Shown here piece by piece: positions 7,300-15,466 of a DNA stretch of 17,954 bases. This DNA comes from Anaerolineaceae bacterium. Its GTDB lineage: Bacteria; Chloroflexota; Anaerolineae; Anaerolineales; Anaerolineaceae. How positions within the stretch are numbered: the first letter of the stretch is position 1; every line of letters begins with the position of its first letter. Location: NCBI GenBank assembly GCA_003446605.1, contig DMDF01000031.1, positions 1 to 17,954 of the forward strand, read 5' to 3'. A model generated the notes under the pieces. That model did no database searches. It was given only the letters and a program-made list of their open reading frames with translations, and was not told where the DNA came from. Position numbers and translations under genes: made by a program.

Positions 7300-8037
7300 A
7301 TGATTGCATGGAAAGAGTATCTTGAAGCTACGAAATACGCAAATCTACCCGAATCTCAACAAAAACAGAGGGTTGCACAACCACCGCTGCAGATGCCTTA
7401 TGATCCTGCTGCTCGTTTAATCCCCTTAACTGCCCCGCTTGATTGCCCGGTCGATTGTCTTGGCTTTAAAAAACTGGTCCAGACCCGTACTAGTTTACGG
7501 AAATACAGCAAAAAACCCCTGGCTCTGGACGAAATGAGCTACCTACTGTGGGCAACGCAGGGGGTAAAAGAAGTGAATGAAGCGAAAGGGTTTACCTTGC
7601 GCACCGTCCCCTCCGCTGGCGCCCGCCATCCCTTTGAGACATATCTTCTGGTTAACAATGTGGAAGGGTTGGAGAAGGGTCTTTATCGTTACCTTGCATT
7701 GGAACATGCCCTGCTTTTGATAAATGATGATCCTTCCGTCAATCAAACCATTACCGAGGGATGTTTAGGACAAAAGCAGGTGGCGACCAGCGCGGTGACT
7801 TTTTGCTGGGTGGCGGATATTGCCCGCACTTATTGGCGTTATAGTGAACGGGCTTATCGTTATATTTTGTTGGACGCGGGGCATGTCTGTCAAAATCTCT
7901 ATCTGGCTGCGGAAAGCATCCATTGTGGGGTTTGCGCAATTGCTGCATATGATGATGATCTGATGGATGCTGCGCTGGGGGTAGATGGGATACATCAAAT
8001 TACCGTCTACATTGCCAGCCTGGGCAAACGAGCCTGA
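7300..8037 (+). CDS. SagB-type FMN nitroreductase family protein
   Basis: The family comprises FMN-dependent oxidoreductases. In toxin and peptide clusters SagB/ThcOx oxidises azolines, while stand-alone members have unknown substrates. The 245-residue protein has the opening TRTSLRKYSKKPL, whose Arg residues normally bind the FMN phosphate. This is followed by MSYLLWATQGV, the loop TVPSAGARHPFETYLL typical of SagB-type proteins, and a C-terminal helix with LLDAGHVCQNLYLAAE. The start is fixed by a strong SD (AGGAGGT, 7289-7295) four bases before the ATG. No precursor peptide, cyclodehydratase or transporter is nearby, so a RiPP role is not supported here. It follows murJ by 41 bases and may share its transcript. 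Confidence 0.87.
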   Translation: MIAWKEYLEATKYANLPESQQKQRVAQPPLQMPYDPAARLIPLTAPLDCPVDCLGFKKLVQTRTSLRKYSKKPLALDEMSYLLWATQGVKEVNEAKGFTLRTVPSAGARHPFETYLLVNNVEGLEKGLYRYLALEHALLLINDDPSVNQTITEGCLGQKQVATSAVTFCWVADIARTYWRYSERAYRYILLDAGHVCQNLYLAAESIHCGVCAIAAYDDDLMDAALGVDGIHQITVYIASLGKRA

Positions 8038-8051
8038 CCGGTGTTTCTTTA

Positions 8052-8078
8052 ATCTTAAAATCAGCTTATTTTTAAGAT
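8052..8078. repeat. AT-rich perfect inverted repeat between the nitroreductase and dnaE
   Basis: ATCTTAAAA (8052-8060) and TTTTAAGAT (8070-8078) are a perfect 9-bp inverted repeat with a 9-base spacer. There is no T tract after it, so it is a poor terminator. It lies about 30 bases upstream of the dnaE -10 box and could be a protein-binding site or a weak 3'-end hairpin. Confidence 0.4.
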
Positions 8079-8105
8079 GTCAGAAGTGGAGCTGTTTTGG
8101 GTGCG

Positions 8106-8114
8106 TGCTATAAT
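8106..8114 (+). promoter_or_regulatory. Extended -10 promoter of dnaE
   Basis: TGCTATAAT is a perfect extended -10 (TGn plus TATAAT). The expected start is near 8121, leaving about 20 bases before the dnaE ATG at 8142. No good -35 is seen, which extended -10 promoters tolerate. Confidence 0.6.
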
Positions 8115-8141
8115 GACCAAAACACTCCGATTTGGTATTTT

Positions 8142-11100
8142 ATGTCATTTGTTCACCTGCATGTCCATTCTCACTATTCTTTGCTTGATGGGTTTTGTAT
8201 GTTCCCAAAACTTATCCAGCGCGCAAAAGCAATGGGCATGCCGGCTGTGGCGCTGACCGATCACGGGACGATGTACGGGGTGGTGGAATTCTACAATGCC
8301 TGTAAAAAAGAAGATATTCACCCGATCGTAGGTCTGGAGGGATACATCACTTCCCGCCGCATGGATCAGCGCGATCCCCAGAAGGATAAACGCGCCAATC
8401 ATATCGTTCTATTGGCAGAGAATATGGTTGGATATCAAAATTTGCTCAAGATAGCCAGCGCAGCGCAGCTGGAAGGTTTTTACTATCACCCGCGTATTGA
8501 CCATGAATTTCTTGCAGAACATGCTGAAGGATTGATCTGTACCAGTGCCTGTCTTAAAGGGGAAATCCCCAACCTGTTAATGACCAACCAGCCTGACAAA
8601 GCGGAAGAGCAGCTGCGCTGGTATCTGGATGTGTTTGGCAGGGGTAATTTTTATCTGGAACTGCAAGAACACGATATCCCGGAGCTGAAAACAGTCAATA
8701 AACAGCTGGTAGCATGGAGCAAGCAATACCAGGTAGACCTGGTAGCAACCAATGATGTCCACTATGTTGACCGTGAGGATTCGCGCTATCAGGATATCCT
8801 ACTGGCAATTCAAACGGGCGCATTGTTGAGTGATCCAAATCGCATGCGCATGACGGGGGATACCTACTATCTGCGCTCTCCAGAAGAAATGGCAGCGCTG
8901 TTTGCAGAGGTTCCAGAATCTATTAGCAATACGCTGGCAATTGCAGAACGCTGCAGCCTGCATCTGGAACGCGATGAATACCACCTCCCTAAATTCGAAG
9001 TACCTGAGGGCTACAATGCCGAGACATATCTGCGGATGCTTTGTGATAAAGGCTTGCAAAAACGTTATGGTGATCATGCTGCTGATGCAGAGGTGTGCGA
9101 ACGCCTGGATTATGAATTAAGTGTTATCCACGAAATGGGTTTTGATGCCTATTTCTTGATTGTGTGGGATCTATGTAAATTTGCCAGAGAAAATGATATC
9201 TGGTATGAAGCCCGAGGGTCTGCAGCCGGGTCTATTGTGGCATATACCCTGGATATTACCCTGGTTGAACCGTTGGCACACAAGCTGTTTTTCGAGCGTT
9301 TTCTTAACCCCGCGCGTGTGAATATGCCTGATATCGACCTTGATTTTCAGGATGATAAACGCGCGGATGTGATGCAGTATTGTGCGCAAAAATATGGCTA
9401 TGACCAGGTCGCGCAGATCATCACATTCGGTACGCTCAAAGCGCGCCAGGCAATTCGGGATGTGGGTCGGGTCATGGATATCCCACTCGGCGAGGTGGAT
9501 AAAGTGGCGAAACTGATCCCAAATGTGCCCAGCCACCCGGTGACCATCGAGAAGGCGCTGGAAGAAGTGCCGGAGCTAAGACAGCTTTATACGGATGTCC
9601 CTTATCTCCATGATCTGATTGATACAGCAGCCAAATTAGATGGGGTAGTTCGTAATGCAGGAACCCACGCTGCGGGGGTGGTGATCTCAGATAAACCGCT
9701 GGTAGAATACCTGCCACTGCACCGCCCAACCCGTGAATCACAGGATAGCCCGATCAAAACAGTTACCCAATTTGAAATGGCGATATTGGATGAATTGGGC
9801 ATGTTAAAAGTGGATTTTTTAGGTTTGTCTACCCTGACCGTGATGTCCAACGCCTGTAAAATGATCAAGCAGCGTCATGGGGTGACCTTGAATCTGGAGA
9901 ACATTCCACTGGATGATCTGGCAACTTTCGAATTCCTTGGGAAAGGCTTGACTGCCGGCGTATTTCAACTGGAAGGGGGCGGTATGACCAAGTACCTGGT
10001 CCAGATGAAACCTAAAAACTTGGATAATATCATTGCTATGGTAGCGCTTTTCCGTCCAGGTCCAATGCAATTCATCCCTTCTTATATTGCCCGTATGCAC
10101 GGCAAAGAAAAAGTTGAATACCGTCATGAGCTTTTAAAACCGATTCTGGAGGAGACTTTCGGTATTGCTGTTTATCAAGAACAGATCATGAATGCTGCCA
10201 TCAGTCTGGCTGGCTATTCCGCTGCCGAATCGGATAAATTACGCAAGGCAATTGCAAAGAAGAAGGAAGCGGAGATCGCTCACCATGAAGAAAAATTCAT
10301 CAAGGGAGCGGTTGCCAATGGCATCGAACAGGAAACAGCAGAGTTAATCTTCGATGATTGGAGAAATTTTGCACAGTATGGCTTTAATAAAAGCCATGCA
10401 GCAGATTATGGTGTTATTTCTGTTCAAACGGCATATTTAAAGACTCACTATCCGCTGGAGTTTATGACCGCTTTATTATGTGGTTCAATGAATGACAGCG
10501 ACAAAGTGGCATTTTATATTTCTGACTGTATTGCGATGGGCATCAACGTGCTGCCTCCTGATGTGAACTACAGCCAGTGGAATTTTGCGATTGATGAATC
10601 ACAAACAGGGAATCACTGTATCCGATTTGGTATGGGTGCCATCAAGAATGTTGGGCAGGGTCCGGTGGATTTGATTGTTTCAGCACGCGGCGATCAGTCT
10701 TTTGAAGATATTAATGATTTTGTGCGCAAGGTGGATCTGCGGAAGGTTGGCAGGCGTGCTTTGGAAAGTCTGATCCGTGTAGGGGCGCTGGATGGATTCG
10801 GTGATCGTCGTGCTATTTTCACCATGATGGATCGCATGATTTCGATTAGTGAAAGTCATTTCAAGGCGAAAGAAGAGGGGCAGCTGACCTTTTTTGGTGC
10901 AGTTGAAGGGTTGAAAGAAGAGATCAGCTTGCCTGCTTTGGTCAGTATGGATCCACAGGAAAAACTGGATTGGGAAAAGGAGTTGTTGGGATTGTTTCTA
11001 ACAGACCATCCCTTATCCCCCTACCTGCGGACCATCAAGAAAAACATAACCCATTATTCAACGCAATTGGGCGATGTTGAAAATAAGGAAGAGGTTGTGG

Positions 11101-11852
11101 TTGCAGGGCGACTAACCAGTGTTCGCTCTCACATGACAAAGAAGAATGCCATGATGGGATTTGCTCTTCTGGAAGATCTGCAGGGTTCTATTAGTTTGGT
11201 AGTTTTCCCGCGTACATGGGATAAATACCAAGATATTCTTGAGATGGATGCGGTGCTGATGATCTGGGGGAAGGTGGATGCAGAGGGCATGGAACCCAAA
11301 GTGTTGGTAGATAGGATTCAGAAACTTGAACCAGATCCACCAGGCGATGACGAGGAAGAGATGGATGATACTCCAGGGGTGGAATGGGACTCTAATTTTA
11401 TGGAAATGTCCAATTCTCTTGAGGAAGCACCTTTTGACCTTATGATGGATGATCCATTCCCTGCGCATTCTCAATTAGTGGATTCTTCACTAGATACAAC
11501 TTCTGAGTCTGGTCAGGGTACTGCAATATATGCACAGCCCTCACACGATAATGGGAATGTGATTGCAGAAAAGAAGGTGAAATCGCCAAAACCAGCGCCG
11601 GTGCCGGAGATCAGCAAACGCATGACGATCATCATTGATGCGACCGGAAAGAAAGATTGTGATATCCGCAAGATGAAGCAAATCTATGGCGTACTGCATG
11701 CTTCACCGGGTATTGATCGCTTTTCTTTCATCTGCCGTGAAAATGGAAAAAATGTGGAGATGGATTTTCCAAACGATTCGATTAGTATCACCCCTGACCT
11801 TATTGAAAAAGTCCACCATATGGTAGGTGCAGAGAACGTGACGGTTAAGTAA
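8142..11852 (+). CDS. dnaE: DNA polymerase III alpha subunit (replicative polymerase)
   Basis: This is the main chromosomal replicase. The 1236-residue protein begins with a PHP domain whose metal ligands all appear present: His5, His7, Asp16, His41, Glu66, His87, Cys137, Asp205 and His207. The family-C palm follows, with PDIDLDF at 396-402 (catalytic Asp397 and Asp399) and KVDFLGL carrying Asp558. A clamp-binding peptide QLTFF (914-918) and an OB fold (about 984-1062) come next. An acidic low-complexity linker (about 1064-1155) leads to a C-terminal domain of about 80 residues. The ATG at 8142 is chosen because the protein then begins directly at the PHP motif; upstream in-frame codons overlap the promoter. 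No SD is visible before it. It ends at a palindromic terminator shared with lysS. Confidence 0.97.
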   Translation: MSFVHLHVHSHYSLLDGFCMFPKLIQRAKAMGMPAVALTDHGTMYGVVEFYNACKKEDIHPIVGLEGYITSRRMDQRDPQKDKRANHIVLLAENMVGYQNLLKIASAAQLEGFYYHPRIDHEFLAEHAEGLICTSACLKGEIPNLLMTNQPDKAEEQLRWYLDVFGRGNFYLELQEHDIPELKTVNKQLVAWSKQYQVDLVATNDVHYVDREDSRYQDILLAIQTGALLSDPNRMRMTGDTYYLRSPEEMAALFAEVPESISNTLAIAERCSLHLERDEYHLPKFEVPEGYNAETYLRMLCDKGLQKRYGDHAADAEVCERLDYELSVIHEMGFDAYFLIVWDLCKFARENDIWYEARGSAAGSIVAYTLDITLVEPLAHKLFFERFLNPARVNMPDIDLDFQDDKRADVMQYCAQKYGYDQVAQIITFGTLKARQAIRDVGRVMDIPLGEVDKVAKLIPNVPSHPVTIEKALEEVPELRQLYTDVPYLHDLIDTAAKLDGVVRNAGTHAAGVVISDKPLVEYLPLHRPTRESQDSPIKTVTQFEMAILDELGMLKVDFLGLSTLTVMSNACKMIKQRHGVTLNLENIPLDDLATFEFLGKGLTAGVFQLEGGGMTKYLVQMKPKNLDNIIAMVALFRPGPMQFIPSYIARMHGKEKVEYRHELLKPILEETFGIAVYQEQIMNAAISLAGYSAAESDKLRKAIAKKKEAEIAHHEEKFIKGAVANGIEQETAELIFDDWRNFAQYGFNKSHAADYGVISVQTAYLKTHYPLEFMTALLCGSMNDSDKVAFYISDCIAMGINVLPPDVNYSQWNFAIDESQTGNHCIRFGMGAIKNVGQGPVDLIVSARGDQSFEDINDFVRKVDLRKVGRRALESLIRVGALDGFGDRRAIFTMMDRMISISESHFKAKEEGQLTFFGAVEGLKEEISLPALVSMDPQEKLDWEKELLGLFLTDHPLSPYLRTIKKNITHYSTQLGDVENKEEVVVAGRLTSVRSHMTKKNAMMGFALLEDLQGSISLVVFPRTWDKYQDILEMDAVLMIWGKVDAEGMEPKVLVDRIQKLEPDPPGDDEEEMDDTPGVEWDSNFMEMSNSLEEAPFDLMMDDPFPAHSQLVDSSLDTTSESGQGTAIYAQPSHDNGNVIAEKKVKSPKPAPVPEISKRMTIIIDATGKKDCDIRKMKQIYGVLHASPGIDRFSFICRENGKNVEMDFPNDSISITPDLIEKVHHMVGAENVTVK

Positions 11853-11876
11853 AAGAATCCGCCGCGGCGGATTCTT
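11853..11876. terminator. Palindromic two-way terminator between dnaE and lysS
   Basis: A 24-base perfect palindrome centred on CCGCGG begins directly after the dnaE TAA. Each half is AAGAATCCGCCG or its complement. It is followed by a short T run on each strand (three on plus, four on minus) and lies eight bases from the lysS stop. GC-rich and well placed, but with weak T tracts. Confidence 0.7.
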
Positions 11877-11884
11877 TGCGATTA

Positions 11885-13411
11885 TTATTCTTCACTTTCG
11901 ATATCGCGTAGGTAGGGGAACAGGATCACTTCGCGGATAGAGCGGTTCCCGGTTAGCAGCATGGTGAGGCGGTCAATGCCCATCCCAAAGCCCCCGCTAG
12001 GAGGCATACCAAACGACATGGCTTGCAGATAGTCCTCATCCATGGGATGGTTTTCTTCATCGTCCGCATCATAGGTGCGTCCCATCTCGGCAAAGCGCTT
12101 TTCCTGTTCAAGCGGGTCGTTCAGCTCTGTAAAGGCATTGCACAATTCCATTCCACCCACAAAACCTTCGAATCGTTCCACGATCTGTGGATTACCGGGT
12201 TTGTTTTTTGCCAGAGGGGATATATCACGCGGATAATCATACAGGAAAGTGGGTTGGATGCAGTTGGGTTCGAGGAAGTCTCCGATTAGGCTGTCAATCA
12301 GTTTGCCGCGCGGTTGCCCTTCTTTGGGATTGAGCCCGGCTTTCTGCATGGCTTGATAGAGTGCTTCCGCATCGGGATAGGCATAGATATCTACACCTGT
12401 TGCCTCCAGAATGCCCTGGCGCAGCTCTACGCGCCTCCAGGGGATATCCATATTGATCTCCTGCCCATCAAAGATGAAGGTGCGTTTTCCAAGCACCTCA
12501 TCGCACACAGTTGCCAGCATCTGTTCCGTAAGACCCATGATCTTTTCATAGTCAGCATACGCCATGTAGAATTCCAGCTGGGTGAATTCCGGATTGTGCT
12601 TGAAGGATACACCTTCATTGCGGAAATCACGCCCGATCTCATACACGCGGTCAAACCCACCCACCAGCAAACGCTTCAGATACAGTTCAAACGAAATGCG
12701 CAGAAAGAGTTCCTGATGCAGCTGGTTGTGGAAGGTTGAAAATGGACGAGCTGCAGCCCCACCATAAATGGGCTGAAGGATGGGTGTCTCAACTTCGATG
12801 AAATCGTGTTTATCTAAAAACCGCTGTAATGCGCGAATGATAGCGGTTCGTGTGCGGAATATATTGCGTGCTTCGTCATTGACAGCCAGATCAGCATAAC
12901 GTTGGCGGTAGCGCGTTTCAGGATCGCTCAATGTAGCGTGGTGTACAACTTTCCCATCCACGATCTCATCTTTGGCAGCGGGAAGGGGTGTGATGGCTTT
13001 GGCGAGCATTTTATATTCCGAGACAAGCAAGGTGATCTCGCCGGTTCGGGAACGCATCAAGCTTCCGCCTGCCTGGATGAAATCACCCAGGTCAAAGCGT
13101 TCGTCGAACTCTTTCAAACCCCCCTGCCCGATTTCGTTAACACGCAGCATCAGTTGAAGTCGTCCGCTGCTATCTTCAATATGGCAAAAAGCCAATTTCC
13201 CCATTACGCGTTTTGAGCGGATGCGCCCCGCTAGAATGGCTTGTGGTGCATTGATGGAGGGTTCAGACTGTTTCTCAAAATCCTCAAAAGCGATGATGGC
13301 AGTTTTGATGGTTTGATCGACTTCTGACCGGGTAGGATACGGTTCGATATCCTCCGAGCGCATTGCTTCTACTTTCGCGAGACGTATTTTTTCCAGTTCA
13401 TTCCAGTCCAT
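11885..13411 (-). CDS. lysS: Lysyl-tRNA synthetase, class II
   Basis: Charges tRNA-Lys with lysine. The 508-residue protein has an N-terminal OB-fold anticodon-binding domain (about 58-140, AGRIRSKR onward). The class II catalytic core shows motif 1 near 198-212 (FLDKHDFIEVETPIL), motif 2 from 263 (FRNEGVSFKHNPEFTQLE) and motif 3 at the C-terminus (GFGMGIDRLTMLLTGN). KHNPEFT plus AYADY is the LysRS form of motif 2, which separates it from AsnRS and AspRS. The start at 13411 has an AAGGA SD seven bases upstream. greA lies upstream on the same strand, but a strong terminator ends only about 20 bases before this ATG. Expression therefore needs read-through or a promoter overlapping that hairpin. 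Confidence 0.97.
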   Translation of the reverse strand: MDWNELEKIRLAKVEAMRSEDIEPYPTRSEVDQTIKTAIIAFEDFEKQSEPSINAPQAILAGRIRSKRVMGKLAFCHIEDSSGRLQLMLRVNEIGQGGLKEFDERFDLGDFIQAGGSLMRSRTGEITLLVSEYKMLAKAITPLPAAKDEIVDGKVVHHATLSDPETRYRQRYADLAVNDEARNIFRTRTAIIRALQRFLDKHDFIEVETPILQPIYGGAAARPFSTFHNQLHQELFLRISFELYLKRLLVGGFDRVYEIGRDFRNEGVSFKHNPEFTQLEFYMAYADYEKIMGLTEQMLATVCDEVLGKRTFIFDGQEINMDIPWRRVELRQGILEATGVDIYAYPDAEALYQAMQKAGLNPKEGQPRGKLIDSLIGDFLEPNCIQPTFLYDYPRDISPLAKNKPGNPQIVERFEGFVGGMELCNAFTELNDPLEQEKRFAEMGRTYDADDEENHPMDEDYLQAMSFGMPPSGGFGMGIDRLTMLLTGNRSIREVILFPYLRDIESEE

Positions 13412-13433
13412 TACTCAATCCTTAGATGTCAAT

Positions 13434-13471
13434 AAAAAAAGCCCCGCTAACCTGAATGGAGCGGGGCTTTT
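13434..13471 (-). terminator. Strong intrinsic terminator after greA, directly before lysS
   Basis: AGCCCCGCT (13440-13448) and AGCGGGGCT (13460-13468) form a 9-bp GC-rich stem with an 11-base loop, extended by A-T pairs. On the minus strand seven T follow (13440-13434). It begins 13 bases after the greA stop. It also has a short T run on plus. Confidence 0.9.
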
Positions 13472-13484
13472 ACTTGCTCCGATT

Positions 13485-13949
13485 TCAGGCGATCTCCAGT
13501 ATTTTAACCTTAAATGAGCCATCAGGGGCTTGCACTTCAACCTGATCGCCAACTTTATGGTTCATGAGCGCTTTACCGAGCGGGGATTCATTGGATATCT
13601 TCCCTTCAATGGGATGTGCTTCAGCTGGACCAACGATAAAGTATTGTTCGCTTTCTTTACTGCCCGATTCCTGGATCAGCACTTTCGCGCCCAGTTGTAC
13701 AACTTCAGCTTTTGGCGGAGATTCAATGATACGTGCGGTTGAAAGCAACCCTTCAAGGTCTTTGATGCGACCTTCAATGAAAGCCTGCTCATTTTTAGCG
13801 GCTTCGTATTCCGCATTTTCTACCAGCTCTTCACCAAAGGCAGCTTCACGCAGTCGTTCGGCGATTTCAGTCCGACGGGTGCTGCGCAAATAATCCAACT
13901 CTTCTTGAAGCTTATCGTAGCCTTCTTTGGTTAAGAATGTGTTTGGCAT
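13485..13949 (-). CDS. greA: Transcription elongation factor GreA
   Basis: GreA enters the secondary channel of stalled RNA polymerase and stimulates transcript cleavage. The 154-residue protein has the usual two parts: an N-terminal coiled coil (about 1-75, with LTKEGYDKLQEELDYL and ENAEYEAAKNEQAF) and a C-terminal FKBP-like domain ending in FKVKILEIA. Gapless alignment with the E. coli protein as I recall it puts Glu at position 41, where the tip normally has the functional Asp; Glu44 is kept. The start at 13949 has AAGGA about eight bases upstream. A promoter at 14079-14107 gives a leader of about 120 bases. It is followed by a terminator and then lysS, a common gene neighbour. Confidence 0.96.
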   Translation of the reverse strand: MPNTFLTKEGYDKLQEELDYLRSTRRTEIAERLREAAFGEELVENAEYEAAKNEQAFIEGRIKDLEGLLSTARIIESPPKAEVVQLGAKVLIQESGSKESEQYFIVGPAEAHPIEGKISNESPLGKALMNHKVGDQVEVQAPDGSFKVKILEIA

Positions 13950-14078
13950 TTTTTGTTTCCTTCTTTAAAAATGATGCTCACCCTTGATTTAATAGTGTTT
14001 ATCTGGAATGAAAGCTACTCCTCCTGGAGTGTTCACACCATTAAATTCAAAGTTAATAGGGATTTTGTAATGACGCCT

Positions 14079-14107
14079 ATCTTACCATATTTTTAAAGCG
14101 CATACAA
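14079..14107 (-). promoter_or_regulatory. Promoter of greA with long leader
   Basis: On the minus strand TTGTAT (14107-14102), a 17-base spacer and TAAGAT (14084-14079) form a plausible sigma70-type promoter. The start near 14072 leaves a leader of about 122 bases (to 13950), which contains a small hairpin ACTCC-AGGA-GGAGT (14030-14017). Nothing else recognisable lies in the leader. Confidence 0.5.
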
Positions 14108-14113
14108 GACAAC

Positions 14114-14131
14114 GAATCCCAAAAGGGGTTC
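14114..14131 (-). terminator. Weak hairpin at the end of the oxidoreductase operon
   Basis: GAACCCC-TTTT-GGGATTC at the gamma-subunit stop forms a short hairpin with one mismatch on the minus strand, followed by T-rich but not continuous sequence. It is the only candidate for ending the operon before greA, and it is weak. Confidence 0.25.
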
Positions 14132-14666
14132 ACGCCCTGAATTCAAACCCTTTTTGTAATGCAATCATATTTGCAGCTACCAGATCGTTCTTTTTCCCTT
14201 CCAGACTCTTTTTTAGAGCGGTTTCCATCTCAGCCTGACCGAAGAAATCAGAGGCTTTGATGAGGGCTGCCAGCATGACGATGTTGGTAAGGCGTTTATC
14301 ACCGATCTCTTCGGCGATTTCAGTTGCAGGCAGGCACACGGCATGGATATCTTTGCGTTTTACCTCACGGTTGGTCATGGAGGTGTTCACAATCAAGTAA
14401 CCATCCTTGACCACCATATCCTCATACTTATCCAGCGAGGGTTGGTTCATGACAATGGCGCTGGTTGGATTAAGCACCTGCGGTGATCCGATCTCTTCAT
14501 TGGAGAAGATGACGGTGCAGTTGGCAGTACCGCCGCGCATTTCTGGTCCATAAGAAGGGAACCAGGTTACTTCCATGCCAACTTCCAGTGCGGCATGAGC
14601 TAGCACTTTACCCACGAACAGCACTCCCTGTCCACCAAATCCAGCGATCACAGTTTCATTTTGCAT
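14130..14666 (-). CDS. korC: 2-oxoacid:ferredoxin oxidoreductase, gamma subunit
   Basis: This 178-residue subunit forms the gamma domain of the complex, which helps bind CoA in this enzyme family. The signature GFGGQGV is at 9-15, followed by SYGPEMRGGTANCTVI, both standard for the KorC/VorC/PorC domain. Its SD (GAGGAG) lies about seven bases before the ATG, and the gap to the beta gene is 13 bases. It is the last gene of the four-gene operon. The symbol is by position and domain; vor or ior naming is possible because the subunit does not show the substrate. Confidence 0.9.
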   Translation of the reverse strand: MQNETVIAGFGGQGVLFVGKVLAHAALEVGMEVTWFPSYGPEMRGGTANCTVIFSNEEIGSPQVLNPTSAIVMNQPSLDKYEDMVVKDGYLIVNTSMTNREVKRKDIHAVCLPATEIAEEIGDKRLTNIVMLAALIKASDFFGQAEMETALKKSLEGKKNDLVAANMIALQKGFEFRA

Positions 14667-14679
14667 GTCTGAGCTCCTC

Positions 14680-15462
14680 TTAGAAATTCAGGTTTTTCAG
14701 TGCAGGGTGCACCTTGAAATCGTCCAATGGGTAGAAAGGAAGCATGTTCTCTTCCAGCCAGTGGGTAGCCTCAACCGGGCTGAGGTGCCAGTTGGTCGGG
14801 CAGGTGGAAAGCAGTTCCACCATGGAGAATCCTAACCCCCGCACCTGCGTTTCAAATGCCATACGGATGGCTTTTTTTGCCTGGCGAATATGTTTGGGGT
14901 CGTGCAGGCTGCGCCGAACAATGTATCCGGCTCCATCCAGGGTTGCCAACATCTCGCTGGTGCGGATGGGATAACCGGCTTGTTCTACATCGCGACCTTT
15001 TGGAGATGAGGTGGTCTTTTGCCCAGGCAGGGTGGTGGGTGCCATCTGCCCGCCGGTCATGCCATAATTCGCATTATTGATGAAGATAACCGTGATATTC
15101 TCTCCACGGGCGGCTGCATGCGTGATCTCACCAGTTCCGATAGAGATCAAATCTCCATCACCCTGGTAGGTGAGCACGATCTTATCAGGGTGTACACGTT
15201 TGACACCGGTCGCCATCGCAGGGGCTCTTCCATGCGGGGCTTCGACAAAATCGAAATCAAAATAGTTGTAGGCAAAAACCGAGCAGCCTACCGATGCAAC
15301 GCCGATCGTTTTATCACGCAAGTTCATCTCATCAAGCACTTCCGCCACCAGACGATGTGCTACACCATGGGTGCAGCCTGGGCAGTAGTGTGTGTTTTTA
15401 TCCAGTAGAGATTCGGGATGCTGGTAAATGACCTGCATATTCTCGAAATTTGTGGTCGCCAT
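14680..15462 (-). CDS. korB: 2-oxoacid:ferredoxin oxidoreductase, beta (TPP-binding) subunit
   Basis: Carries the thiamine diphosphate that decarboxylates the 2-oxoacid. The 260-residue protein shows CPGCTHG (27-33), the TPP/Mg motif GDGDLISIGTGE (101-112) and the closing NNANYGMTGGQ (129-139). This is the classic order of KorB/PorB/VorB-type beta subunits. It lacks the extra C-terminal Cys region of some pyruvate enzymes. It starts four bases after the alpha gene stop, with GAGGAG/AAGGAA as SD overlapping the end of the alpha gene, so the two are translationally coupled. Substrate could be 2-oxoglutarate or branched-chain 2-oxoacids. Confidence 0.93.
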   Translation of the reverse strand: MATTNFENMQVIYQHPESLLDKNTHYCPGCTHGVAHRLVAEVLDEMNLRDKTIGVASVGCSVFAYNYFDFDFVEAPHGRAPAMATGVKRVHPDKIVLTYQGDGDLISIGTGEITHAAARGENITVIFINNANYGMTGGQMAPTTLPGQKTTSSPKGRDVEQAGYPIRTSEMLATLDGAGYIVRRSLHDPKHIRQAKKAIRMAFETQVRGLGFSMVELLSTCPTNWHLSPVEATHWLEENMLPFYPLDDFKVHPALKNLNF

Positions 15463-15466
15463 TTCC

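Noticed and set aside
7300..8037. A RiPP (azoline peptide) cluster around the SagB-like gene
   Set aside because: No precursor peptide, SagC/SagD cyclodehydratase, protease or exporter is found nearby; neighbours are murJ and dnaE.
8097..8141. In-frame TTG at 8097 as an earlier dnaE start
   Set aside because: The extra codons overlap the TGCTATAAT promoter and add residues before the PHP motif that the family lacks.
9171..9741. Long minus-strand ORFs inside dnaE
   Set aside because: Antisense shadows of a strongly conserved gene; no SD and no plausible protein features.
13412..13484. A T-box or other tRNA-sensing leader before lysS
   Set aside because: The spacer is only 73 bases and is filled by the greA terminator; no specifier stem or T-box consensus is seen.
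14003..14031. Direct repeat CTGGAATG / CTGGAGTG 21 bases apart in the greA leader
   Set aside because: Only 7 of 8 bases match with two copies, and it lies downstream of the predicted start site; chance is a sufficient explanation.
13971..14096. A 41-codon plus-strand ORF between greA and the oxidoreductase operon
   Set aside because: It has no ribosome-binding site, lies antisense to the greA leader and promoter, and its predicted peptide has no recognisable feature.
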